64,000 nt of DNA from Bryobacterales bacterium. GTDB lineage: Bacteria; Acidobacteriota; Terriglobia; Bryobacterales; Bryobacteraceae. Within the stretch, counting starts at the first letter, position 1, and every line of letters begins with the position of its first letter. A program made the translations under genes and the position numbers. The stretch spans positions 1 to 64,000 of the forward strand of contig JAHCHD010000005.1 in assembly GCA_026129915.1 (NCBI GenBank), in the 5' to 3' direction. The notes under the pieces are model-generated. The model ran no database searches and was not told where the DNA came from. It saw nothing but the letters and a program-made list of their open reading frames with translations. Shown piece after piece: positions 1-12,206 of this stretch.

Positions 1-1642
1 TCTGGATGGGGTCATCGGCGGACATCAGAGACTTTGCCGTGACGCCCGGCATCACCTCGTACGCAGTGGGGTAGTTCTGTGGACCTTTCACGGCGGGGTT
101 CATGAACATCCACATGGATGGCCGTTCGAGCTGGATATTCATGATGGCATCCTGCTCCCGCTGCGCCAGGAACGGCTTCGCCACCCAGATGGACTTTCGC
201 ATCGGGTCGCCGACGAGCTTCTTTTCCACCATGCGATGCACCATGAAGCTGTTGGCCGGGCCGTCCACATCCAGATCTAGACGGTACGAGAAAAAGTGAT
301 CGTGGTTTACCCCCAACGTATTCTCGCCGACGAATTGTCCGGTCTCTTCCAGGCTGTGGTCCGCGTGGTCTGCCGCCTTCGCTTCCCTCGTGGACCGGGT
401 CTCAATGATGCCAGTGGCGCCCACGGCCACTTCGATGGTCCCGTCCGGATCAAAGCGCCAGTCCATGATGTAGTCATAGTTGCCCACGACGGCGGCGGAG
501 CGCAGCACCAGTTGGCGCGTGGGACGGCCATAGATCTGATCTCCTTCGGTGTGCCGCCAGGCAGGGCCTTCGACATTCCGCTCAAAGAGGCAAACCATGT
601 TGTCGCGGATGACCGGAGACCCTCGTTCGGTGGAGAAGACTCCGGGGAACCAAGACGCATTGGTGGGGCAATCAAGGCCGGGCCGGAGAGGTTGCACGAA
701 GCCCACGGACGCATAGAACTCACCGGCGTCGATAAACGCGCGGTTGTTCCAACCGGTGACGGTATCCATGTAGGGGACGAAGAGCTCGCTCACGCTGCCT
801 TCATACATGATCGATCGTTGACGACCCGCGTCGAGGTAACGCACAAGGTTCACAACAACGCCTATACGCTGATCGATGCGGAAGCGGAAGTGCCAGTTCT
901 GCCATTGCACTTCGCCATCCTTGACGTGGAAGGCGGCACCCATCGGGTGTTCCGTACGCATCGGTGCGGAGTGCGGCCTATGGTTCTCAGGAATCTCCTC
1001 ATAACGCGTGTCCGATGTGGCAACCGGGATCACTTCGTTGTCCTCGAAACGGACGACAGTCTTGCCGGTGACATCGAATAGAATCGTCAATCCCTCAATC
1101 GACCGGCCCCATCCGTGATAGACACCGTTTTTGGTGGAGCACGAAACCAGGCCGATGCGCTGATCTTTCTGTTCCGGGAAAGCGTGGTAACTGAGTGGGA
1201 CAGCAAAGCAATCAATCATCCGGAGGTCAGTGATGCCACGCTTCCGCATTGCCTCCACGAAGCGTTCATCCTTGACGAGCACTTCGGTGGCTGAGGAACC
1301 TTCGCTGCTTACAAAGGGTGCCTTCCCCGAGACCTCACCAATTTGCATGACACGCTTTCCGGCAACATCGATGGTGGCGCTGACGGTCTTACCCTCTCGG
1401 TTCAGCACAACATCCGCGTGGCGGGCAACGGGGTCTCCCGGCTTCCAGGAAAGTACCGATGCCTTGTCGGGCGTACGCAAAAGGACGCTGGCAAAGTGCG
1501 TCTCCGGAGTGACGTGTCCCTCCGAACGGAGAGTCTCGTAGACCGTCCAGTATTCGGAAGTGGTGAGTCCGTCGAGGGGATGCAACGCTGACTGCGCTGC
1601 CACCTGGGCCAGGGCGAGAAAGAGGACTGCAAGGAGTCTCAT
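1..1642 (-). CDS. Copper-containing primary amine oxidase, 3' end beyond the window
   Basis: This enzyme would oxidatively deaminate primary amines to aldehyde, ammonia and H2O2, using copper and a self-made topaquinone cofactor. The reverse strand is open from an ATG at 1642 to the window edge (about 547 codons). It starts with a Sec-type signal peptide (MRLLAVLFLALAQVAAQS), so it is exported. The topaquinone motif NYDY is present, with the precursor Tyr near residue 389. About 90 residues earlier, FIDAGEF matches the region of the catalytic-base Asp. After the NYDY motif, NHDHFFSYRLD supplies the HxH copper ligands. The third His ligand should lie beyond position 1. Usual family length is about 640-700 residues, so 100-150 residues are missing only because the window ends. 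The family call is firm; the substrate (tyramine, phenylethylamine or other) cannot be told. Confidence 0.9.
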   Translation of the reverse strand, partial: MRLLAVLFLALAQVAAQSALHPLDGLTTSEYWTVYETLRSEGHVTPETHFASVLLRTPDKASVLSWKPGDPVARHADVVLNREGKTVSATIDVAGKRVMQIGEVSGKAPFVSSEGSSATEVLVKDERFVEAMRKRGITDLRMIDCFAVPLSYHAFPEQKDQRIGLVSCSTKNGVYHGWGRSIEGLTILFDVTGKTVVRFEDNEVIPVATSDTRYEEIPENHRPHSAPMRTEHPMGAAFHVKDGEVQWQNWHFRFRIDQRIGVVVNLVRYLDAGRQRSIMYEGSVSELFVPYMDTVTGWNNRAFIDAGEFYASVGFVQPLRPGLDCPTNASWFPGVFSTERGSPVIRDNMVCLFERNVEGPAWRHTEGDQIYGRPTRQLVLRSAAVVGNYDYIMDWRFDPDGTIEVAVGATGIIETRSTREAKAADHADHSLEETGQFVGENTLGVNHDHFFSYRLDLDVDGPANSFMVHRMVEKKLVGDPMRKSIWVAKPFLAQREQDAIMNIQLERPSMWMFMNPAVKGPQNYPTAYEVMPGVTAKSLMSADDPIQ

Positions 1643-1879
1643 GGGATGGGTAAGTGTAGCATGGAAATTCGAGGGTGGTTCGTGTAAGTCACAGAAATTC
1701 CAAAGCACGCCAACTGCTCCATTTGGGCTGGGCCGGGTCTCACACGATTCCGGTGGCCCCGGAGGCTAGTGAAGCAGGCACAATTTGGCAGCCGCTCCTT
1801 GGACGCTTCGCGTCGTTTGGTTTGGCCGGGCGCTGACGCACCCGGCTGGCCAATTGCGCCGTTTCGGGCTTCCTCATGG
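1643..1879. other. Intergenic region with a GC-rich inverted repeat
   Basis: This gap lies between the amine oxidase start and the end of the next minus-strand gene. It contains an imperfect inverted repeat near 1822-1852 (TTGGCCGGG on one side, CCCGGCTGGCCAA on the other). It could end transcription of the upstream membrane-protein gene, but no T-run follows on either strand. It may instead be a REP-like palindrome. I see no gene in it. Confidence 0.4.
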
Positions 1880-3181
1880 CTAAGGCTGCGGCGGAAGCGC
1901 AGGGGCGGGCCGCCATTCGCGCTCAAACTGGCCGGCTAGAGATGCCAGTGCGTCCATGCTGGACACGCTCTCATGCGCGCTGGCAGCGGCTACAATCTCC
2001 GCCATCTCGGGCGGCGCCTCGATGTCGAGATCCGACACCAGGCATTGCCAGCCGTAACCCCAGGTATAGAAGCGGTTGTACAGTGCGAGAGCCTGTTCGT
2101 CGATGACTTCTGGGGATTCGCCGACAGTGCCCAGTGCGCGGATATCGGCAGCGATGCGGCGAGCGGCACTGCGCATCGGCTCGATCGCATTGTGGGACGC
2201 AGGCCGGACCATGGGCAGGGCCTCGATGGCACTATGGGCGAGTTTGGGGTCGGCGTCACCGAACAGGGCTACGAACTCTGAACTGCGGTCAGCCAATACA
2301 CGGGCTACATTGGCATGCATTTGCTGGGTAACCATATAGGTGTGGTCGTCGGGCTGCCGCCGAAACTCCAGCCACTCGCGGAGGGGTGCTTCCGGAGTGA
2401 GTGCCTCGAATCGCCGTTGGATCTCAGCGCGGCGCGCGCTCTCGGCCTCTTTGCGCTGGGCCTGCCACTGTCCCGTACGCAGAAGGCGGTAGCGGTAGTC
2501 GAAGCCGCCGGTTTCCGGGCTGGGTCCGTTGCGCGGTAGCCAATCGGACCACGCTTCGTCAGACGCTTTGGGACGTCCGCCAAACGGCAAGAGGAAGCTC
2601 ACAACCTGCTTTCCTCCAAAGGTGAATTCGAGCACCCACTTGGGGCTGGAGCGGAAAAGGAAGAGCGTACACTGCACGATAGGGCGCCCATCCCTTTCGT
2701 GCATCTCATCCCAATCGGGCGCGCAGTACTCGGCGCGACCACCCACGTTTCGGAAGTCGACGGAGCGCAGGAAGACCCAGGTCTCTCCCTTGCGATCCTT
2801 GGCAGACGGACTCCAGCCCGCCGGTGCGCGCAGTTCCACCTGGACGTGCAGCGTGTCACCCCCCAGCTTGGGAGGAACATCTCCGAAAAACCACGCCAAA
2901 GCCAGGGCGGTGCATGCGCAGCCAAAGACGATGGCAAGCGGGACGCCGAAGGCTTTGCCCGGACCACCACCCTGCGCCAGGACCACTCCGGCAGCCACCA
3001 CGCCGATGCCCAGTCCGGCCACCAGCCCGCCCAAGGCCAGGAACACCACGTAGTAGCCAGCGCCGCCTTCAAAGGCGGAGATGTGATACCACGAGACGCA
3101 AAGGTCTGCGATGAAGCCCGCCAGCACGCAACCCAACACGGCGCACAGCAACCCCGCCGCGCCCGCAAGCACAATCTTCAT
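1880..3181 (-). CDS. Unrecognised membrane protein with a large soluble C-terminal domain
   Basis: I do not recognise a family. The ATG at 3181 (MKIVLAGAAGLL) is preferred over an upstream in-frame start at 3292 because GGGGGCGGA sits just before it, and the protein then opens directly with a hydrophobic segment. From that start it is 433 residues. Three hydrophobic stretches lie at about 3-27, 42-70 and 80-100, followed by roughly 330 polar residues rich in Arg, Glu and Trp, ending in a Pro-rich tail. The likely topology is an N-terminal membrane anchor with a globular domain outside the membrane. It is a single gene, with the CCA-type nucleotidyltransferase upstream on the same strand 126 bp away. 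No catalytic motif is visible. Confidence 0.7.
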   Translation of the reverse strand: MKIVLAGAAGLLCAVLGCVLAGFIADLCVSWYHISAFEGGAGYYVVFLALGGLVAGLGIGVVAAGVVLAQGGGPGKAFGVPLAIVFGCACTALALAWFFGDVPPKLGGDTLHVQVELRAPAGWSPSAKDRKGETWVFLRSVDFRNVGGRAEYCAPDWDEMHERDGRPIVQCTLFLFRSSPKWVLEFTFGGKQVVSFLLPFGGRPKASDEAWSDWLPRNGPSPETGGFDYRYRLLRTGQWQAQRKEAESARRAEIQRRFEALTPEAPLREWLEFRRQPDDHTYMVTQQMHANVARVLADRSSEFVALFGDADPKLAHSAIEALPMVRPASHNAIEPMRSAARRIAADIRALGTVGESPEVIDEQALALYNRFYTWGYGWQCLVSDLDIEAPPEMAEIVAAASAHESVSSMDALASLAGQFEREWRPAPALPPQP

Positions 3182-3307
3182 GGATTTCCGCCCCCAGGAG
3201 ACAAAGCGAAAATGCGGGGGGCATTGGCGCAGTAGCTGGTGTACTGGTGAAGCATCGAACGACAGAGCGCGGAACCAGGCAGGTTTGCCCAAAGAACTGA
3301 GGATTGC

Positions 3308-4666
3308 TCAACGGCTGAGGGGGTAGCGGTTAGCGAGCCACGCGAGGGCATCTTCGCGTGTGGCGAGGCGCCCTTCGAGTTGCTGATCCTCGAGGGCGGT
3401 GAGGATCTCGCGGAACTGCGGACCAGGCCGGTAACCCAAAGCAATGAGGTCAGCGCCCCGCAACAGCGGCTGGGGGCGCAGGTCCTCGGCGGGTAGCGCC
3501 TCAAGCAGTTCCCGTGCATATTCGTAGTTGCCAAGCTTGCGGTGGCTCGACAGGCAGTCTACTCGGTGGAGTTCCAGGTGTTCGTGGAAGCGGGGCAGAC
3601 GCAGGAACCGTTTGCGCGTGCTATCTCGCATTTCATGCAGGTGCATGAATTTCATGTGGTTGGCCACTAAGGCCTGCACCTGTTCAGACTGCTCTCGGGA
3701 GTAGCGTAGCCGATCCATCACACGGCGGGCGATGCGCTCCCCCGCCTCAACGTGGCCATGGAAACGAATTCGGTCGGTGACGGTTTGCGTTTCGGGCTTC
3801 CCGATGTCGTGGAAGAGGACGCCCAGGGCCAAGGTGATGGATGGCCGGTGCAGGGCCTCGAGCATCAGCAGCGTATGGATCCAGACATCGCCTTCGGGGT
3901 GGTAGTCAGGTGGCTGCTGGACGCCCTGCATGGCCTTAGCTTCAGGCAGACTCTCAGCAAGCAATCCAAGACCATCCAGCAGTTCGAGGCCGCGGCGGGC
4001 ACCGCCTTCGGTGAGGATGCGCGTGAGTTCATCGCGAACGCGCTCCTGCGAAATCCGATGGATTTGCGAGGCGTTGACGCGTATGGCCGTCGCCGTCTGC
4101 TCTTCTACACTGAAGCCCAGGCGGGCCGCGAATCGCACCGCGCGCAGCATACGGAGGTGGTCTTCGGCAAAACGGCGGGCGGGGTTACCCACAGCACGGA
4201 TGACGCCAGCGCGAAGATCCTGCTGGCCCCCGAAAAAATCGAGCAATTCACCAGTGGCAGGGTTCTCGAACAACGCGTTGATGGTGAAGTCGCGGCGAGC
4301 GGCGTCCTGGGCGGGTTCATCGACGAAAGCCAGTTCAGAGGGACGGCGGCCATCCTCGTAAACGCCTTCCCTGCGGAATGTGGCCAGTTGCACTTCGGCT
4401 TCACCGCGGCGAAGCAGCACCACGCCAAAAATGACGCCCACTTCCTGGGCGTCGGGAAAAAGCTGAAGCAGTTGCGGAGGCCGGGCGCTGGTGGCGATGT
4501 CGTAGTCAGCAGGAACTGTACCCAGCAGCCGGTCGCGCACGCATCCACCCACCATGAAGGCAGCATGGCCCTGGGCCTGCAATAGATTCACGCAATCAAT
4601 AGCGAGACGCGCCGATGAGCCGGAATCGTACACAGCCGGAAAGGAAACAGAAGGAACAAGCAACAC
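3308..4666 (-). CDS. CCA-adding enzyme / poly(A) polymerase family nucleotidyltransferase with HD domain
   Basis: This class II nucleotidyltransferase should build or repair the 3' CCA end of tRNA in the cytoplasm. The head domain has the GG signature VGGCVRDRLLG (about 39-49) and the two metal-binding carboxylates in DYD (54-56). These are followed by RRDFTINAL, the neck motif ISQERVRDEL, and a C-terminal HD hydrolase-type domain (YHPEGDVWIHT and LFHDIGKP). At 452 residues it has the length of bacterial cca genes with an HD domain. Poly(A) polymerases share the head, so tRNA nucleotidyltransferase is the likelier but not the only reading. The start is a GTG without a clear ribosome-binding site and is uncertain. 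The zinc-ribbon gene ends 18 bp upstream, so the two are probably co-transcribed. Confidence 0.88.
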   Translation of the reverse strand: MLLVPSVSFPAVYDSGSSARLAIDCVNLLQAQGHAAFMVGGCVRDRLLGTVPADYDIATSARPPQLLQLFPDAQEVGVIFGVVLLRRGEAEVQLATFRREGVYEDGRRPSELAFVDEPAQDAARRDFTINALFENPATGELLDFFGGQQDLRAGVIRAVGNPARRFAEDHLRMLRAVRFAARLGFSVEEQTATAIRVNASQIHRISQERVRDELTRILTEGGARRGLELLDGLGLLAESLPEAKAMQGVQQPPDYHPEGDVWIHTLLMLEALHRPSITLALGVLFHDIGKPETQTVTDRIRFHGHVEAGERIARRVMDRLRYSREQSEQVQALVANHMKFMHLHEMRDSTRKRFLRLPRFHEHLELHRVDCLSSHRKLGNYEYARELLEALPAEDLRPQPLLRGADLIALGYRPGPQFREILTALEDQQLEGRLATREDALAWLANRYPLSR

Positions 4667-4684
4667 TGTCCGGGCGCATGACGC

Positions 4685-4993
4685 CTAATCTTCGTCCGCC
4701 ACGTCAGGGAAGTCTTCGGTTTCTTCCTCCTCTTCCTCTTCTTCCTCGGTTTCGGCTGCGTCGCCATCGTCCGCGCTGGTGCGCAGTTTAGCCTTCTCGT
4801 TCTCTTCGTCGATCTGCTTCTTGGTGGGTTTCTTGGGTTCGGGCTGTTCGAAGCGGAAGTCGTGGTCGTGGTAACACGAACAGCATCGCACCTTGGCAGG
4901 ATTGTCACCCACCACGGAAACGATATGATGGTTCGTTAGCCTCTTACACTTAACGCAGAAATCGTCGATCGTGTCGCCCAATCGAAAGCTCAT
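4685..4993 (-). CDS. Small zinc-ribbon protein with an acidic tail
   Basis: A 102-residue cytoplasmic protein. The start at MSFRLGDT is chosen because the conserved-looking zinc ribbon begins there; an in-frame start at 5047 would add 18 basic residues. Four cysteines (C13, C16, C37, C40) form a CxxC...CxxC zinc-ribbon pattern. A short Pro/Lys-rich linker and a C-terminal run of Glu and Asp (about residues 75-102) follow. The basic ribbon and acidic tail suggest a nucleic-acid or protein-binding adaptor; no enzymatic residues are seen. It sits directly upstream of the nucleotidyltransferase on the same strand, which hints at a role in RNA metabolism, but that is only context. Confidence 0.7.
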   Translation of the reverse strand: MSFRLGDTIDDFCVKCKRLTNHHIVSVVGDNPAKVRCCSCYHDHDFRFEQPEPKKPTKKQIDEENEKAKLRTSADDGDAAETEEEEEEEEETEDFPDVADED

Positions 4994-5128
4994 GTCCGGG
5001 ATCCTGTCGCAACTTTCAACCTTAACCCGAGCACGGCGGAATGGCAAGACAAAACCGCCGAGGGTCTGGAGTGGCGGCTACATTCTGGGGGATATGCCTG
5101 ACTGCATTCGAGTTAAGGAGATCAGCTA

Positions 5129-6148
5129 ATGCGCCGGTGGCTGGCATTCGGATTGATTCTGGTGGCGGTGGGCGTTGGCGCCTACTGGGCGGGACAGAAT
5201 ACAGCAGGCCGCAACGCCGGGTCGGCCATACCGAATTCGCCGGATGCCCCAGCCAGCGCGGAGCGCATCATGCTATCAGGCGTGGTACGCACGGCGAATT
5301 CCGTGGAAGTGCTGCCGGACACGAGCGGCACGCTGCAGAGCTTGCACGTGCGCAAGGGTGACCTGGTGAAGGAAGGCGACCTGCTGGCGATTGTGCGTAA
5401 CGACGCCTTTGAGGCCATCGAGCAGCGCCTGGCCCGCGAACACCAGTCTCTCCTTGCCCGCCTTGAGGATACCGAGAAATCACTGGCAAGGGCGCGACTG
5501 GAGGCGGTGCGACTGAAGAGCGATGTGGAAAGCTCCGCAAGCCGGTTGCGACTGGTGCAACAGGAAGCGGAACGGCAGCGCTTGTTGCATGAGCAGGGGG
5601 CCACTGCCCGCCAGAAGTACGAGCAGGCCCAGGTGGATCGCGAGACGGCGGAACGGCAGCACCTTGCGCTGGAGCAGGTGCTGCAGACAGCGGAATCTCA
5701 GGTACTCACCCAAGAGCAGAGCCTCGGGATCGACCGCTTTGCGCTCACAGATAAGAAAGCAGAGTGGGAGGCCGCGAAGGGCGATGTGGGGCTAGGGGAG
5801 GTGTTTGCGCCGGTGGAGGGCGTGGTGACGGAGATCCGCGCCGCGGAAGGCGCTGACGTGGGTCCAAACGCGGAGCCATTGATGGAGATCGCGCCCGTCG
5901 ATGCCGTGCGCTACGCCGTGGTGGAACCCAACGAGGCGCAGATGCGGCGCATTCGAGTGGGGCAATCGGCGCAGGTTCGGCCGCAGACGCTAACGGATTT
6001 GCGGGAACTTCCGGGCACGGTGACAGGCTTCCGCGGAGCAGAGGTTCTAGTGGAGTTCATTGACGAGGGCAACCGGGTGCCGCCAGGATCTCAGGTGCAG
6101 GTGGAAATCGACACCACTGGCGAGGAAATGGCGTTGCGGCGACCATAG
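5129..6148 (+). CDS. HlyD/MFP-type membrane fusion (periplasmic adaptor) protein
   Basis: This is a periplasmic adaptor of the kind that links an inner-membrane pump to an outer-membrane channel. The start has a strong AAGGAGA site 8 nt upstream. An N-terminal membrane segment (about 5-22, LAFGLILVAVGVGAYWAG) is followed by a first biotinyl-lipoyl half (TLQSLHVRKGDLVKEGDLLA). A long alpha-helical hairpin rich in Glu, Gln, Arg and Ala spans about 90-205. The second lipoyl half (FAPVEGVVTEIRAAEGADV) and a beta-barrel follow, with PPGSQVQVEIDT at the end. It has 339 residues, normal for the family. No permease or outer-membrane partner lies next to it; the neighbours on both sides are unrelated and on the other strand. 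The partner must be encoded elsewhere. Confidence 0.85.
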   Translation: MRRWLAFGLILVAVGVGAYWAGQNTAGRNAGSAIPNSPDAPASAERIMLSGVVRTANSVEVLPDTSGTLQSLHVRKGDLVKEGDLLAIVRNDAFEAIEQRLAREHQSLLARLEDTEKSLARARLEAVRLKSDVESSASRLRLVQQEAERQRLLHEQGATARQKYEQAQVDRETAERQHLALEQVLQTAESQVLTQEQSLGIDRFALTDKKAEWEAAKGDVGLGEVFAPVEGVVTEIRAAEGADVGPNAEPLMEIAPVDAVRYAVVEPNEAQMRRIRVGQSAQVRPQTLTDLRELPGTVTGFRGAEVLVEFIDEGNRVPPGSQVQVEIDTTGEEMALRRP

Positions 6149-6185
6149 CGAGATGGCTTGGCCGCCGCGTTCAGCGAGAACTGGC

Positions 6186-8120
6186 CTAAGCACTGAGCTT
6201 GGCGATTACGTCCTCAATCAGCCGCGGGACGTATGCGCGCAGGCGCTGTTCCAAGCCTTCCTTTTCGCGAGGCAGAGCACGCAAGCGGGCCAGCCCGGGC
6301 TTGGCTCGCTGGTCCATCTGGTCGATGGCGTTCACCGCCGCAAGAGCCACGTACAGGCTGTTCAAGGAAAGATCAGCCTGTTGCAGCAGCACATCCAGCG
6401 CAGCATTCGCATCGGTGTCATTGCCATGACGTCCGAGGGCTTCGGCAGCAGCGATACGGACGCTGGGAGCAGAATCCTGTAGCGCCTTGCGAAGAGCGGG
6501 GGCATTGGCATTCACGGCATCCTTGCCACGCATCAGCAGCCCAAGGATGGTCCAGTAACGAACGGCGCTATCGGCATCTACAAGCCCTTCGAGATCCATG
6601 GGTGGCTGGGCGCCGGCGCCGTAGCCCTGCGAGGCGGCTTCGGCCACAGCCAGCACGCGTTCCATGGGGTACTTGCCCTCCTGGCGCGCCATGTCATAGG
6701 GGGTAGTCCCCTCCGAGCGGGAGTGGATTTCGGCCTCCGGCAGCAGACCCACATCACGGATGCGGATCATCCAGTCGTGGGTTGCCTGTCGCATCTCTTC
6801 GAGTTTGGCCTGCTGCTCTGGCGTACGCTGTTGGGCGGGAAGCACCGCAAGGTTCTTCACCTCATCCGGGTCAGACTGCAGGTCGTAGAGCTCCTCAAAC
6901 GGCTTGGTCTCCCAGAAGTAGGTTTGTGGCGGCTGCAACTTGCCCTCGTCGTAGAGGCGCTTCCAGACCTGCGTGGTGGGAGTCTCAAACATGTAGGCGA
7001 TGTGCTGGCCGTAGATGCGGTGGGGCATGAACTGCCGCAGGTATTGATAGCGGCTGTCGCGGCAAGCGCGAACGCAATCGTAGCGTTCGTCCATCCGACC
7101 GCGGAAGCCAAACTGGTACTTCGGGGCTTGCGTAACCGCAGCGCCCGCAAAGGCATCGCCCTGCATCCAGGCAGGAGGTTTGGCTCCCGCAAGGCTCAAC
7201 AATGTGGGGGCGAGATCCACAAATCCTACGGGACGGTCTGACGTGCCTCCCGCCTGGTAATCGGCCGGCGCAAGGTGTTTGAATTTGTCGGGCACATGCA
7301 GGAGCATCGCAACTTGCAGACCGGAATTGTAAGGCCATCGCTTGCTGCGCGGCATGCCGGAGCCGTGATCGCCATAGAAGAAGACGATCGTATCGTCCAC
7401 CAGCCCGTCCGCTTCGAGTTCCGCTAGCACCTTGGCAGCCTGAGCGTCCATGGTGGTGATGTTGTCGTAATACTGTGCCCAGTCGCGCCGCACCTCAGGG
7501 GTGTCCGGGTGGTAAGCAGGGATGGGCGCCTTGGCGGGATCGTGAACTGCCTCATGCGGACGGCGGCGAATTTGGCTTTCGTGCGTGGTGGTGAAGTTGA
7601 AGATGGCAAAGAAGGGCTGGCCGTCGGCTCGATTGCGCCAGTGGGCTGCCTTGCTGGACTCACTCCACACTTCGACGGGTTCGAGGAGGTTGTAGTCCTT
7701 CTTCTGATTGTTGGCGACGTAGTAGCCCTGCTCACGGAGCAGCTCCGGATACATCTTCATGCTGGCAGGTAGCGGCAGGACGCTCCGCATGTGTTCGGCG
7801 CCCAAGCTCGGCGGGAACACACCGCTGATGATGGTGGTTCGCGCCGGGGCGCAGACCGGGGCGTTGGAACTGGCGTTCAGATAGCGCAAGCTGCGTGATG
7901 CCAGATTGTCGATGTTGGGAGTATCCGCGTAGGAATCGCCATAGCAGCCAAGTTCCGGTCCAATATCTTCACAGGTAATCCAAAGGATATTGGGCTTCGA
8001 TGCCGGCTGCGCGCAAGAGATGGCACCAGCCATCGCTGCGGCACCAAAGGCGGTACTCACAAAATGACGCCGAGAAAAAGTAGGACCTGAAACGCAGGGG
8101 CGCTGGGTATTGGTTTGCAT
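6186..8120 (-). CDS. Tat-exported sulfatase with HEAT-like C-terminal region
   Basis: This enzyme should hydrolyse sulfate esters or N-sulfate groups outside the cytoplasm. The N-terminus carries a twin-arginine signal (SRRHFVSTAFGAAAM, about 16-30). The sulfatase core starts at PNILWITCEDIGPELGCYGD, with metal-binding Glu/Asp. The sulfatase signature is CAPAR (C90-R94), whose Cys would be converted to formylglycine, so an activating enzyme is needed elsewhere. FFYGDHGSGMPR holds the second metal site. The overall pattern (CED, NAPVCAPAR) resembles heparan N-sulfatase-like members. After about residue 500 an alpha-helical region with repeated Ala/Leu helices (YWTILGLLMRG, VRIAAAEALGRHG) looks like HEAT repeats, which would bind a partner or substrate. 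The gene stands alone, and the substrate is not deducible. Confidence 0.92.
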   Translation of the reverse strand: MQTNTQRPCVSGPTFSRRHFVSTAFGAAAMAGAISCAQPASKPNILWITCEDIGPELGCYGDSYADTPNIDNLASRSLRYLNASSNAPVCAPARTTIISGVFPPSLGAEHMRSVLPLPASMKMYPELLREQGYYVANNQKKDYNLLEPVEVWSESSKAAHWRNRADGQPFFAIFNFTTTHESQIRRRPHEAVHDPAKAPIPAYHPDTPEVRRDWAQYYDNITTMDAQAAKVLAELEADGLVDDTIVFFYGDHGSGMPRSKRWPYNSGLQVAMLLHVPDKFKHLAPADYQAGGTSDRPVGFVDLAPTLLSLAGAKPPAWMQGDAFAGAAVTQAPKYQFGFRGRMDERYDCVRACRDSRYQYLRQFMPHRIYGQHIAYMFETPTTQVWKRLYDEGKLQPPQTYFWETKPFEELYDLQSDPDEVKNLAVLPAQQRTPEQQAKLEEMRQATHDWMIRIRDVGLLPEAEIHSRSEGTTPYDMARQEGKYPMERVLAVAEAASQGYGAGAQPPMDLEGLVDADSAVRYWTILGLLMRGKDAVNANAPALRKALQDSAPSVRIAAAEALGRHGNDTDANAALDVLLQQADLSLNSLYVALAAVNAIDQMDQRAKPGLARLRALPREKEGLEQRLRAYVPRLIEDVIAKLSA

Positions 8121-8282
8121 GGCTAAGACTCCCCCAATAGTCTATGCCATGTAGCGGGCCACTCGACACGCAAGGTAGCTCGCGAGTGCTGGCGGAGCGA
8201 TGATGCGCGGGAGCCGGAGATGGAACACAGTGCTCCAACGCCGACTCTTGACGGATTCTCAACGGCGCTTACCGCGCGAGCG

Positions 8283-12202
<3,920 letters not shown>

Positions 12203-12206
<4 letters not shown>

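Noticed and set aside
296-1081. Long plus-strand open frame of 261 codons
   Set aside because: It lies antisense to the copper amine oxidase, whose topaquinone, Asp and HxH motifs are on the other strand. It has no family pattern of its own.
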